Positions 22,082-35,400 of a stretch of DNA of 64,000 nucleotides are shown here, in pieces. The stretch lies in contig NC_068938.1 in assembly GCF_016801865.2 (NCBI RefSeq), positions 72,687,021 through 72,751,020 of the forward strand, given 5' to 3'. Within the stretch, counting starts at the first letter, position 1. Every line of letters starts with the position of its first letter. The position numbers and the translations under genes are program-made. Under the pieces are notes generated by a model. The model searched no databases, was not told the DNA's origin, and saw only the letters and a list, made by a program, of their open reading frames with translations. Source of the DNA: Culex pipiens pallens (Eukaryota > Arthropoda > Insecta > Diptera > Culicidae).

Positions 22082-23006
22082 TAGAGAGTGACGATTCTCA
22101 AGATTTTAAATTTCCCGGGAATCGAGAGTTGAATTTGACCATTTCCCGGGAATTCCCGGGACCCGGGAGTTTTTTTTCGTCATAAATGGCAATAATTTGA
22201 ATGGAAAAGCAATAATTTTGTTTCTTTTCAACGAATTTAGTTACAATTCATTCATACTTGTTCTGTGAAACGTTAATTTCAGTTTCTGCATTATTTTGAA
22301 CTATATCTACCTTTTGATTTTTTTTTTCTGAATCAGCAAATACAAGATCATTTCTTGAGCTTTTTGGGACTCAACATTGTAGTTTAAAATGTTTACGAAT
22401 TTTAATTCGCACTGAGTGATTTTTCAATGGTTTCGCAAATTTGTTGCATGAACTTCTTGTTATATTTTTGTAAGTAAAAAATAGCTAATATATAATTTCT
22501 CAGTATCGGGATGTTTGCAATATGATAAATAATGACTCCAAACAAAAATTTAAATTTGTCATTCATTTACAGTTATCAGTAAAACTCGAATGTTCACAAT
22601 TGGTGGTCCTCAACTTTACAAAGATTGTCAGAGTTTTTTTCCAAAATATAACTGAATATTGATGTTGACGTGAAACACAAAATGACTTATTTTCATTAAA
22701 AAAGGAAATTACCTTAATTCAGCGAAATAAATTTAGGGACTAAGAATTAAAAAAACTGAAGTTAAGTTTTACACTTTCTTTATAAAATGATTAGGGAAGC
22801 ATTGGTTTATTCGGTTTTGAACATCCAATGTTCTAAACAATTATTTTTTTAAATAATTTTCTGATTCGTTTATATTATTTTGCTTCGATATTTTAAAATT
22901 TTAAATTTCCCGGAAGTCTCAACCGAATATCCCGGGAATCGAGAGGTCCAAAAATCATCGATTTCCCGGGAATTTTTTACCGGGAATTCCCACTTGTCAC
23001 CTTCTA
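22082..23006. mobile_element. hAT-like MITE with CCCGGGAATT end arrays, second copy
   Basis: Flanked by GTTCAGAA (22074-22081) and GTTCAGGA (23007-23014), an 8-bp duplication with one mismatch. The termini are TAGAGAGTGAC and the complement of GTCACCTTCTA. CCCGGGAATTCCCGGG-type clusters sit at 22111-22168 and 22908-22990. The interior is about 740 bp, AT-rich and non-coding. It is related in design, but not in interior sequence, to 10101-12763. Confidence 0.8.
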
Positions 23007-23014
23007 GTTCAGGA

Positions 23015-24880
23015 GATGTCGTTTCAAGTTCCTTAAGATAAAATTTCATAAATAAAAAAGAGAGATTTTGGGAATTTAACTTTTAGTTATAAAAAGTTAT
23101 ATTAAAATCTGATGTTTATTCTGTTTACCTATTTTTTTCCAAAAAGTCCTAATCACAATCTACAACTTTGTCGAAGACACCAAATCGTTCAGAGAATTCC
23201 TCCTTAAGATACCGAACTGCACACATTTACATACCGATATGTATGGAGACTCGTACGGAAAAAAACGTATGATGCAAAATTTAATTTCTTCATGTAAATC
23301 GTATTTTTTTGCTGTACAGATCTCCTTTTTAATTATTTTTGATTGAGCTACAAATCATCGAGTTTTTATACATTTTTTTCAGTTGAGTAGAATTAACTAC
23401 CACACTTTGTTTACACAAGCTCCCATCAAGCCTCATGGTCTGCCCACTTCCCACTGACAGATTTACGCTCAAGGTAATACTTATTTACACGCTCACGTTA
23501 AAACCCAAGTCGTTGCTGCTTAATGGACAATTTTCACTTTCCGCGGGAAAAACAGATCGCCATCCAAATGGCAACAATCTGTGACATAGATTCTGAGCAG
23601 AAAGTGTGTCATTTCTTCATCCCCCAAACCGATTGGTTTCACCTTAGCACTGCTGTGGCGCTGAGTATCATCATTACCATCCACCACCACCCCGCCGGGG
23701 TCAGCTGACCCAAGTACCCACCAGACCTTCAAACTTGGCGCGGAAATCTTTCGCATTTCACGAGAGTATCAGGTGAGGAAAATTCGGTGCAACATGGGAG
23801 GAAAATCTTCCTAAACCAAATTTAGACGATGCGGGTACGTACACACGATGGTGGGTTGGTTTTAGAAAGATTTATATTTGTATTTCTGTTTCTTGTTTTT
23901 TGTTGGCGTTACTTTGTCTGTTTTTGTTGTTAGTCTGTATTTTTGCAACGGTTTGCGAATCTGGTGAGGGCGAAATTTGCACATGTCGGATATTTTTGTG
24001 GGACCGGCGTTTTCCCAATAGAACACGACACGAGGAATTATTTTAGCTCGTGTTCGGTTCTGTCAATTATCACATAGCCAAAATTTTGAACAGTTTAAAC
24101 GCAAGTCATATAAAACATTACATGAAATTTAGATTCAATTGAAAAAGGCATTGGCTTTCAGATTGTTCATTTAAAGAGTTAAGCATTACAGTTTATAACA
24201 AACAATAATTCACTTAGAAAGTTCAAAACGAATATAAATTTGTTATATCAAAATATTTTTACTGTGTATTTTTGAAAATGGCACTCAACAGACCGTTTTA
24301 TGGATGGATGGAACGTCCTCGCTAGCCCAACGTGGAGGCGGGTCAATGGCCCACCAAACTAGAGAATTTGTTGACGTTGGTCGGCGTGCACGATTTAATT
24401 GTTGCTAAAACGTCTAATCGGTCGAATACTTGAAATTTGTCGATTTGCTCTGGATTGCTCTAGACGGGACGAGGCGGTTGCACGCGCGTGAAAGGGAGCA
24501 GTTTCCCATAACTGTGACGCACTCACGGGGCGGTGTGTGGCTGAAGCCGCCGGCACACGGTCATGGTCGGCAAAAGCAGCTGTAAATTAGTGGTGTTGTG
24601 ACATTTGGTATTTCAAAGATCGGTGGGGCTGTAAAATTGTTGTCTTCCATTAGAGTTATTTCATCGAAGTTTCTTGCTTCAAACGTACACAGCATTTGAA
24701 ATAAACTTTTTCTGATCAAGCTCAAATTTGGTGGGGCTGTTGATACCATCAAAACAAACAAGAATCCCATAATTTAACTCAAATCAAATTTTTCAGTTTC
24801 GGCACCACCCGAAAATTTTACCTTTTTTGTGATAAATTAAAAAAAAACTGCTCTATCTCTGAAATCACAAATCGTAGAAG
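23015..24880. other. Unique DNA with GC-rich island
   Basis: About 23400-24560 is comparatively GC-rich and non-repeated, with CpG-bearing words at 23535-23560, 24310-24345 and 24460-24560. The opposing small frames near 23520-23756 carry no recognisable domain. It may be regulatory or a non-coding exon. The flanks are AT-rich. Confidence 0.35.
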
Positions 24881-25130
24881 GTCGACGCGGACTCATTTTG
24901 AAGTAAATGAGACGTAGAATCGATTAACCACTAAACAATTTCAAGTTCAATACCAAGCTGTAGGGCCTGAAAGTGAACCGAATGGACCACATCCGGACAC
25001 AATTTATTCAGCCAAAGCCAAGAAAATCAAGTGCACATTTTTGATCAACATCGCCACACACGCACATACATTTGTTCAGAATTTGTTTCTGAGTCGATAA
25101 GTAAAAATGAAGGTGGGTCTAGGAGGTCAA
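24880..25130. repeat. Fragment of the GAGGAAGGC repeat family
   Basis: Matches the right half of the element at 8772-10025: it shares 'gatcaacat', 'cacacacgcacata'-type tracts, 'tctgagtcgata' and 'gaaggtgggtctagga'. Its ends are not preserved. It is non-coding. Confidence 0.55.
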
Positions 25131-25477
25131 GCCCATGCTTTGGGCCCCTCCCCCCCTCCAAATGTTGGAAAAAAATATTCTTATTTTTAACATCGAAAAT
25201 AAAATTTCACAGAAATATTTAAAAAATAATATTTAAAACATTACAAATACATTGTTTATTCATAAACACACAAAAAACTGTAAAAAACGTAAAATCCATG
25301 TTAAAAAACATTTGCTATTTTCGAAGTCAGTGACGATTTCAGAACAAAATCGTTTACAACTTTCTGGATTTCGATACAAAAGTTATCAAATTTGACAACG
25401 TTGTACAGAGACATCGGTGTTAATTTGAGAGATGTCATCAACATAAATTTTATGGGTTCGCTCATAAGATTGTCTGC

Positions 25478-25605
25478 CTGTGTGGATCAATCGAACCGCG
25501 CACTGGACTCAAAATCCAAAGGTCTCCGGTTCCAGTTCTAAGTGTAAATATAGGTTTTCGGTGCCCTCTCCTGGTGCCATACCTTCACACCTATTAAGAA
25601 ATAAA
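25478..25605 (+). mobile_element. tRNA-derived SINE, decayed copy
   Basis: Contains a tRNA-like head with box A-like 'tgtggatcaatcg' and box B-like 'ggttccagttc', and a five-base stem with loop around 'ggactcaaaatcc'. It is related to the minus-strand SINE at about 30150-30366, which shares 'accgcgcactggactca'. Its degenerate B box argues against a functional tRNA gene. Confidence 0.5.
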
Positions 25606-28060
25606 CTTTGAAAAATAATTGCAACGACTTAACCATGCAACTGAAACATTTTTCCACTTTTAATTTTTTTTTTGACTGGTTTACAGTTACAAAAATGCAG
25701 ATAAATTTCCTATTTTGTTTGTCAAATTTGGAAAGTTTATTTTAAGTACATTAGAAAATTGATACATAAAACGTTTCATACCAATTTTAGCCGAAAAACA
25801 CAATTGTTAAAATAACGTTTTTGTTGGAAATGACATTCAAACAAAATCTGAAACAATTCCACATAATAATTTAAAAAAAAAAAAACACAATGCTATCGCC
25901 TTCTCCGATTTTTGAAAGAATTTGAAAATATAATTCAGGGGACAAATCTGGAGTTTTTTTTTAAATGGTCCAATAAACCAAATTTCCGGTTTTTGCTTTT
26001 TGGGTGTTTTGAAACCGCCTTGAGTCAGGGTTATAAAAAAACACCCAAAATTCAAAAACTCAAAATTTGGTTTATTGGACCTTTTAAAAAAAAAAAAAAC
26101 TCCAGAAATAATTATGCTAAAAATAGAAAATTTTCAGAAAAAAACACTTTTATCATTGATGGCCAAGCATTAAGAATTGCATGTTACTTATCGTGAAGAC
26201 TTCGATCATTGCCATGATTTTTCGTTCAATGATATAAATTGTTCATCGCTATCAATATTTTGACAAAATTCCTTCTACAGGTTGTTTAGAATAGTGCTCT
26301 ACACATGCTGATACCTTTTGGTAACGATTATTCCATTCCTTGCGAAGTTATGGAAATCGTCATTAATCAATGATTGCCAACTAGGACATCAATGATTGTT
26401 AAACAAAATTATATAAATTTTGAAACACATTTGATTTAGATCAAAAATTTCTTCAGTGGCTTCAAGAAGGCAACAACAGGCACATGCTGATTCATTTTGG
26501 TGCAGAAATTCGTTAAATTTAATTTTCTACAGAATATTTTAGAGTGATGGTCAATTATCTCCAAAAATGATTCACAGCTTCACCTCATGCATGCATTTTT
26601 ATTGTTTTTGTTGAATTTTGCATTTATTTTAAATTTTATTGTATTATTTAAATTTCATAATTTTTTGAATTTCTAGAATTTTAATGATTTTTTGGCAAAA
26701 AATAAATAAAAAGTATACAAATTGAATTTATGAGCCATGGTTTCGACATTTTAATGAAAAAATGTTTTAAAATGCATTATACACCTGTCCAGTTGTTTTG
26801 CATTCATTAGTTTCCAAAATATAATAAATTGACAAAAATGTTATTGTACATCGAAATTTCATAAAAATCTTTTTTTTTAGACGAGCCCAAACAATGCTTA
26901 ATATGATTATCAAGGCAGAAAAATGCATTTTAGATTATTTTCAGTTGATTAGACTTCTATTTTCATGAACATTTTGAAGTTTTATGATTTTTTTCACCCC
27001 CTGATTTTTCGGACCAATTTTGAAGGGGGGAAAATAATTGCAACAGCCTAACTAAATTTTTCAAGTTGGTTTTTAAATTTCTTGAATTTTTTTGAGTTAT
27101 ATGAATGAATGAATGAATGTCTAATTTTTTGTCAATTCCTGGAAAAGAAATGTCAAATATCTTATTTAAATTTCTTGATTTTTTAATTTCTTCAATTTAT
27201 AAATTATTTAAGTTCGTTGCCACTACTAACAAGCAAAAATGTGTCATTTTGATAAAGTACGCATGAATTCCTTGTTTTTAACCATTTTAAAATCGTGGGT
27301 TTCTTTAATTTTCAATAAATGTTTTATTAATTTTATCAATGTTTCTATCTAATTTGAATTTCTCAAGTTTTACTAAATCATTCGAATTTCATAAATTTCT
27401 TGAATTTTAAACATTCGTAAATTTTATCAATTTTTACATAAATTTCGCTTATTTCATTTCCTTGAATTTTGAATGTTCTTAAATTTTGAAGAGTTCTTGA
27501 GGGGGCAAAAAAAATCTTTTGAAATTCAAATAATTAAAGGAATTTTACATGCAATCAAATGAAATCAATTTGAAATGCATTCCTCTACGTTTAAAATAAT
27601 TTTAGCATGTTTGGATTGATTCAAAACTCTTTGGAATTTTGTTGAAATTTCAAAGTACATAACCGCAAAAAGCTTTTTATTTACAATTTGTTTCGTCAAA
27701 ACAAACTCTTTTACATTTTTTTTATTTTTCCGTAAATGCGTTTTTAATCAAAATCAAGTAATAAATAGCTTATGGGAAGTGAAACAGTATGTTTCTATCA
27801 AATCTTTTGCAATACTTTGTTAAAATAAAAAGAATTTGCAAATTAGACGGAATTCAATTTGAGTCTTAAACTTTCCAAATAACAAGAATTTCCCTAATTA
27901 ACATTCTACATAGTTTGGAGTTAAATTACCTTTTCTAACCAACATTTTTTCCAGATAATTATAATACAATAAAATCATATCTTATCGTTAATTATTTTGT
28001 GCATAAATATGCAAATTAGTAAAATTCATGAGATACGAAAAACTTTAACATTTAAACTCC
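25606..28060. other. AT-rich repeat-derived DNA
   Basis: Very AT-rich. It contains the palindromic MITE at 25947-26106 and phrases also found inside the TTAA element at 564-1579 (for instance 'ttgcaac(g/a)(g/a)cctaac'). A short ATGA/TGAA tandem repeat lies near 27102-27119. No gene is supported. Confidence 0.45.
25947..26106. mobile_element. Small palindromic MITE (TCTGGAG family), copy 2
   Basis: Starts TCTGGAG and ends CTCCAGA, with arms holding 'ccaataaaccaaattt' and its complement. It is close to the copy at 626-793, including the loop phrase 'gaaaccgccttgagtcagg'. Poly-A/T runs next to the ends vary in length between copies. Confidence 0.75.
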
Positions 28061-28649
28061 ACGCCTACTCTTCGTTTTTGGAAATCAACCATGACCCCCA
28101 ACATTTTGGACTAATCGGTGCCACTGGTCTGGACTGTATATTAAATTAAGCTGAGAAATCACCGATTATGATTAGATACTTAATAATATTTTAAACTGAA
28201 CGAATGTACATGGAAAAGAAAATCGGAATAGATTGCGCAGACTCTCAACTCAAGGGGAACGCTACTCCCACATATTGCATGCAATTTTTACTTGTATGCA
28301 ACAGCGACGAACCGCCCTAAATATCTATACAAACTTTGGAGAAAAACCATTTGGCCCTGTCTAAATATCTTTGAAAAATTCAAAGTGCGCGTGTTTCGGA
28401 GGATCCCAAACTTCATGCTACCCTGCTTGTCATGCCTGCGCTTTCATTTGTGTTATTTTTGTAGGTCAGTGTAAACAAGAGAAAACAAATCTCATATAAG
28501 TAATGTGGGAGGTTTTCGTGGGATTTTACCATTGTTTTTTTTTTTTGCTGCAACTTCATGAGGTTTATTAAAAAAAACTATTATTTCAATGACTTTTTTG
28601 GTATCGTGTCATTTCTCTAAAATAAACCAAGATCATTCTTTCTTGTCTT

Positions 28650-29326
28650 ACACCACCCCATTTTCGAACAGTTTTCCACCCCTATTTGACACGCGCACAA
28701 ACCCGAGACCACCCTTATTTTATGGCGCAACAACTCAACTGTGCTACTGCCACCAACCCCATAAAATCGTCCTGTCAGTCCCCGTCGTTGCGCGATATCC
28801 AGCAACTGACGTCTAGCTCCTCTCCCCCTTCAGAAGGTACCTATATGAATGAACATGACTTTTAAGGGACTGTTGCACGCACACACACCCAAATCGCAGG
28901 ACCATCGTCGCCGCCGCCACACCAGTTGTAGCGATTCAGAGTGTGTGAAGCAACGGGACGAAGACGACGACGACGGTGGAAAATGTCAATGTCGTAAAAA
29001 TTTTGTGCAGGAAAAGTGAAAATTCTCGGGTGGATTTTTCCGATTGCGCTCGTCCTCCTCCTTACTCCTCTCTTTCTCTCTGTCCGAAATAGTTCCTCAG
29101 ACTGGTTCCGGTTCCGGTGGCCAGCACTTCGGGAAGGTCGGAAAATTGCTGGTTTTTCCCGTGGATTTTCCGTCCCGTTTCGCTCACGGTGGGGGAGTGT
29201 TTTTTTTTGTGCTGATTTTTCATTTCTGGTGTAAAAGTGTGCTGGTGCTGGTGCTGCTGCTGGAAGGGAACCTGCTCCGGTCGTCGGTCATCGCTGCGAG
29301 TCGCTGGTCAGTGTCGTGGGGAAAGT
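28650..29326 (+). promoter_or_regulatory. Probable promoter and 5' UTR of the FERM gene
   Basis: GC-richer unique sequence immediately upstream of the FERM start codon. It has CG-rich trinucleotide runs (28905-28980), a CT-rich block (29045-29085) and GCTG repeats (29237-29265). Short upstream ATG frames, for example at 28983 and 29016, would precede the main start. The transcription start cannot be fixed from sequence alone. Confidence 0.5.
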
Positions 29327-29416
29327 ATGTTCAAGAGTCGTAGCGAGGGAAATGTCGTCTACAAGTGCACCGTTCGACTGCTGGAGGATCTGGACGTACT
29401 CGAGTGCGAGTTCCAG
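29327..29416 (+). CDS. FERM gene, coding exon 1
   Basis: Encodes residues 1-30, including the first FERM strand (C-T-V-R-L-L-E-D). It ends CAG before a GTAAGG donor, phase 0. In FRMD5-type proteins the 'C-T-I-R-L-L' strand comes soon after the start, which supports this ATG. Confidence 0.85.
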
Positions 29417-32400
29417 GTAAGGTGGCTTCCGAATTCCAGCTCAAGGTCCTCAGCCCCTTTAAAATCTGACGGATCGTTCCCTGTTCGCGTTCTATATACA
29501 CAACCACACTCACTTTCACCCTGCTGCTGCACATAGCAAAGGGAAATATATAGAGCAGGTCCTTGATTGGAGTGTGTTTCGTGCCAGGATGACGGGACGC
29601 TCCTATTGTTTCTTGTTTTTTCGAGAGCCTATTAATTGCCGTCGATGCCTGATTTATCAATCTTTTCAAATCGTTTTCAACATAATTCGCTGATTGTATG
29701 CGTATACATGGGAGAAACCCCCCAGAATTCCAAAGGATGGGTGCTGTAACGTTGTTAAGGTTCTCCAGTCAACCCACCCACACCCCAAAAAAACCTTATT
29801 AACCTATATGGGGATGATGCTTCTTCATGCTGATGTTCTGCTGTTGTTGTTTCTCGCGGACAGCAGCAGCGTTCTCCCGCGATTTACGTAAGACGCTTCA
29901 AAAAAGGCGGTTGGACGCGCGAGGCTAAAAATAGCGCCACTGTCCAGACTATACACATAGAACTTTAAATTAATTATCCATTAGATGTATTAATTCAACG
30001 AAAGGCGACATCTGCTATAGCGGGTAGGGTGCGATGTTTCCTAGTTTATTTTTAAACTAGAGGAAGTATCATCTTTTTTGAAATCTTGAAATCATATCTA
30101 TTCATAGCCAATAAAAAAGAACGTTCAAATTTATCGAAGACTTTATAACTGCCGGCCACTATTGCTAGTACCAACCACTAGTGTCTTCCTTTTTATCTAC
30201 AAGGACTTCGCCGCTCTGGGCTACCAAGTGTTTGAGTACGGCACGGAGCGACGGCGCCGGATACCCATATTTACACAAAGAATTTTAGAGCGCCCGTCGC
30301 GGGATTCGAAACAACAACCTCTGGATTGTGAGTCCAGTGCGCGGTCCGATTGATTCACACGGGCGGTTCAAATTTATCAAGGTTTGCAAAACCTTGGAAA
30401 ACGTTATTTTTTTACAAAACTTCTTGGATTTCCGTGGAAATATGGTTGTAACAAAGAAATGTTCTAATTTGATATTTTTGAAACACAGCAGTAATAAAAG
30501 TAAGCTTTTTATTACTTGATTGAAACTGTTTTAGATAGCCTTTAATAAAATCAAAGAGCAAGAATTAACATTTGTGCAATACATAACACTATTTTTGGCA
30601 TAACAGCACTTTGACATTTGATTACAGCTTCTAGTAAATTTCTTTTCCACCGATATCAAGTAATAAACTTTGCAAAATATGTTGTTAAATAGTGACAATT
30701 TGTGTAATAGGTGGAAACAGGGCCGACTTCTTAACTTGCCAAACATACGAGAATTTCACCCTATCTTGTTTTGCTTTGATGTTAGTATAGACACAGAACA
30801 ACAACATTAATTTTCACAGAAAAAAATAATGGTAATATATATATTTTTTTTAATCAATCAAAATTATTTTATTTCAGTTGTACAATAATATTACACCGCC
30901 ATAATATCAATCGCTCTCCCCATTGAACTTTTGTTCTTTAAAAGGGAACACGATTGGCATTTAAGTTTCATTTAAATGTACATTAAAGTTAATTAAACAA
31001 ATAACAAAAAATACTTAAACAAACATGAAAAACTAGCTGACAATTACAAAATAGATGACAAATGTTCTTTCAGGTGATATTTTAATCTGCTTTTGAACGA
31101 GGTCAACTCTGGTAGGTTTTTAATTAAGTCCGGAACTTGGTTGTAAATATCAGCTCCAAGATTTGTAAATCTTCGCCTTCCAATTTCTGTTCTGAATCTT
31201 TCTTGTTGAAAGTCTCCTGCCTGCCTGGTGAAATGTTGATGTACTGCTCTCGTGAATCGCCAGTTGTGATGCAGCTGTCCGGTTTCGATTTTGTACATCA
31301 GAACTGATACTTTCAGCTTGAACATTCCAAGAATTGGCAAAATACTATGCTGCTGGCTTGCGTACAAGTCGAATGTTGGGTACAGGAACGGGAGCCTAAA
31401 GATTGCCTTGATGCACCGATTTTGTTGAGTTTGTACGTCCTTTAAAAATGTCCTGCACGCTGTTCCCCAAATCGCGATTCCGTACTGATATTTGCTGTTG
31501 ATGAAAGCGTAGTATATCTTCAGAAGAGCATGCTGCGGAAGTATCCATGCTAGTTTTCTGAGAATACCACAAAGCGCAGAGCAGCTAGAAACCACTTCGT
31601 CAATGTGTTTTCTCCAGGTGAGACGTTTGTCCAGGTGAACTCCCATATATTTGAAGCTTTGGACTTCTTCGATCACTTCGTTGGCAACGTTGAGGGGTGG
31701 ATGTGGTGGCACGACGGTTTGTGAGTTTCGAAACAGCATCATCTTTGTTTTTTCAAGGTTAAGTGCTAATAGGTTATTTCCCAGATAACCAAGAATGCAC
31801 TCCATATCAATTTTCATCAGTTGGATCATTACTCCGGGCGATTTGTTCTCGTAAAGCAATACGGTGTCAAATCGCCCGGAGTAATGATCCAACTGATGAA
31901 AATTGATATATTGATATATATTTATCCGGAAATAGTGACAGATTCTACTTTATTTTCTGTGTACCAGGGTTGGAGAACGTAAAACAAATGAGCATCTACA
32001 CTCAAACCCCGATGGTTTGACACCAACCGTTGTCAAACGAAAGGGGTCACTTTTTAGTTTGACACCCCTTTTACACGGAGTTCACACACACTACCAAACG
32101 TTTGTTTTGATAGTGTGCGTCAGCGCCGTGTAAAAAGTGACAGTTCGTCACTTTTTAGTTTGACTTTGACCAACCAACGGGGTACAAACTAAAAAAGTGT
32201 CAAACGAAAAAGTGACCAACCACCGGGGGTTGAGTGTATCGTGTTCTTATCAACATTTTGAGGATCGAGAACTCCTTATAAAATGCTATCAAAAATGAAC
32301 TCATGTAACGAATTGCTTAATAGGATAACACACGGTGTATTTTTCCGCGAACATTAAGATAACAAATTCGGCAAGTCTGATATTTGACACCATGATAGAA

Positions 32401-35400
32401 GGCTCTTTCAGGCGGTGTTCATCGTTTGAATGGAAATTGAATCCAGAAATTTTTTATTTTACAAAGTGGGGTATATTTCTGCTTATATTGATCCCAAATT
32501 GATACTTTTTTAAAACTTGTTCAGAAAACTGCTCTCTACAATGTGATTGATTCTGAATTGTTTTGAAACGTCATTTGTTATACAGTCCAGACTCGATTAT
32601 CCGAAGTTTTGATTATTCGAGGTTCGATTATCCAAAGGTTTGTATAGGACTTCGGATATTCGAATCATGACCAAACTTTTTTTTTCGTTTCTTTTATTTT
32701 CTTATTTTAAACATCAAATTCGAGTTCTGCAACCCCAGTTTAGTCTTAATTAAATCTTTGGTTGCCTTTCAAATTGAAAAATGTTTTTTTTATATGTGTC
32801 GCCGCCATTTTGGTCGCCATCATGGAATTAAAAATTCTTAATAATTTTAGAGTAGTTTATGAGTCATAAAGTGCGTGGCCGAATGGTTACGCTGTCCGCT
32901 TTGTAAGCGGATGATTCTGGGTTCGATTCCCATCTGCTGCAACCTTCCATCGGATGAGGAAGTAAAATGTCGGTCCCGGCCTTGGTTGTTAGGCCGTTAA
33001 GTCATTCCAGGTGTAGGAGTCGTCTCCATGCCATAAGTACAAACAACACACCAAACCAAGCCTACTCCGGTGGAATCGCTGGTGGCGGTTGGACTCACAA
33101 TCCAAAGGTCGTCAGTTCAAACATTGGGGTGGAAGGTTCCTTGGAGTAAAAGAGGTTTGGGTGCTCTCCTCATTCAAGCCTTCGGACTCCTAGGTTCGAG
33201 CAGAAACTTGCAATAGAGACCACAAAAGACCCGAGGGTCGTTAATGTGGATGGTTTGATTTTGATGAGTCATGCAAAAATAATAAATAAAATAATTTTTT
33301 TTCGTGATTCGATTATTCGACGTGAAATTTTTCCGAGGCCTTCGAATAATCGAGTCTGGACTGTATGGCAGAGGATTAAAAAATAATTTTGAAAACTTTT
33401 TGGAAAATAAATAGTTTTCAAATGCAATACAGCCATCTCACATATTCGGAACACCAACAAATTCGGCACACTTTTGTGGTATATTGTCAATAGGATGCAA
33501 AATGCAACTTTGCTGTCGTCCCTGCTATTTGGACATTCTCTTGCTATTTCGCTAGTAAAAAAAGTACTTTTTGAACAAAAAACCTTATTTCAAGACTATT
33601 TTATGCAGAGCAGTAAAACACTGCCTCCAGATTGCTTGTTCCATAATTGTGGGATGTTATTGTGCCTCCCACAATTGTAGAACACCTGAATTTAACAGAT
33701 ATTTTCACAAAAAAAGTTATCAGACCATTCATAAAACATTACTACGCTTTAATTTCATTGGTTCAAGTATGTGAAGTCATTATTTTGTAGAGAATATGTA
33801 CTCCTGGAGAGAATCAAAGTTTGTTTACATGCGTAAGAAAAAAGTGTTCCGAATTTGTGGATTTCAAGAGTCAATGTTTTTCTTTGAAAACTTGATATAA
33901 AACGTAAAAATTTACAGCCGGTCTATGCATCAATCGAATGATCACAAGAAAAGCTTTTACATGAAGGTAAGAGCGAATCATTATGTTCAATTATCGATTT
34001 GCTATGATTTTTTTGAACATTGGTCGATCTGTAAACTGTTCCGAATATGAGAAAAGACTGTATAAGACTTGCCGAATGTTTTGTCTTAAGATTGTTCTGG
34101 GAAACACACCGTGAATAACAAGCATGTTATTTTTTAATTTTTTTCAATATTATTTGTATATAAAGTAAGAATAGGCCCTTCAGATGAAAATAACCTTCTG
34201 ATGGCCGATTGCTTTGCGTCCCAGACCACCAATCCAAAGGTGTGATTTCGAATCCCACCTGTTTCATTTTCGTTTTTGTTCATATTCAATGTTCAAATGC
34301 CTGATTCCATTTCAACGGTACCGACCGGGATTTAATCCCTGAGCCATCTGCTTGTGAGATAGAAGTCTTAACAATTTAGCCACGGAGCCACCTCTGAGCC
34401 CATGTTTGTATATCACTCAATAATAAGCCAATAAGCAATAATGACTTAACGGCCTAACAACCAAGGCCGGGACCGACATTTTACTTCCTCATCCGATGGA
34501 AGGTTGCAGCAAATATTACCTTGTAATGTTTTCACGCGTTTAGTTAATTGATATTATATTGGTTGTTTTGTTATTTTGAAGTCATAACAAGTCTTAGTTT
34601 GAGAAAAGTAGAAAAAATGATGAGAAAACATTTGTTTGTTTTCTTTGAGAAATATATGCATCGGGTCCAAATATTATATAACATTACATTACATTACATA
34701 TTACATTACATTATCCACTAAGCAATCTCAATGCTACAGTGCGATTTGAATTTTGTAGTTAACACATTTTTATTAATTAATTAAGTTAAATGCTCTTTAA
34801 TTGTCACATTTCGATGCCTTTGTGCTATTTTGTACACTGCTTGCAGGGGTTCCAATCTAGTTCACACAAGAGAACACAGAGACATTGATTTATCAATATG
34901 AAACAAATTTCATGGATGCAACATACCCACTCCACAATTCTCTCAGTCCTCACACAAATTTGACAACCAATCAACAACAAACGAACGAAACATGATGATG
35001 GTCGGTCTCGCCCGGAACCGCAACGCCCCAACCTGGCACGGTCGGGGCCATACGCGAGCGGCCGGACACCGTACAATTTTATACTGCTGATTGCAAAACT
35101 GTTGGTTCGTTGGATTCATTTCGCCTTTTATCTCTAATTTTAGCCACATCACAAGGGCAGCTTTCTGCTGGAATACATTTGCGATACGCTGGAGATCACC
35201 GAGCGGGACTATTTCGGGCTTCGATTCGTGGATTCGGCCAAGCAGAGGGTAAGCGGTGGTGGCGGCCTGTCATCATAATGTAGTTGGCATAAATTAGCAC
35301 ATGTGGCTACGGCTGCTTGTGGCACGCTGACAATGTGTGCGGGATAGTTTGTATCATAATTTTTGTACTCTTTTTTCTCCTCTCGCTTTTCTTCGACGCG

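Larger units (their letters stand above)
29417..35143. other. FERM gene intron 1, transposon-filled
   Basis: A 5.7-kb intron with consensus GTAAGG donor and a 'ctaattttag' acceptor. It contains a minus-strand SINE (about 30150-30366), a truncated LINE (about 30880-31909), a TA-target MITE (31999-32236), a pogo-type MITE split by a SINE (32583-33363), another TA-target MITE (33430-34060), SINE pieces (34186-34515) and an ACATT microsatellite. The first 500 bp and last 250 bp are non-repetitive. Confidence 0.75.

Noticed and set aside
32871..32940. Functional tRNA-Thr(TGT) gene
   Set aside because: The tRNA-like fold is followed by a long SINE body, and partial copies of the same body occur elsewhere in the window.
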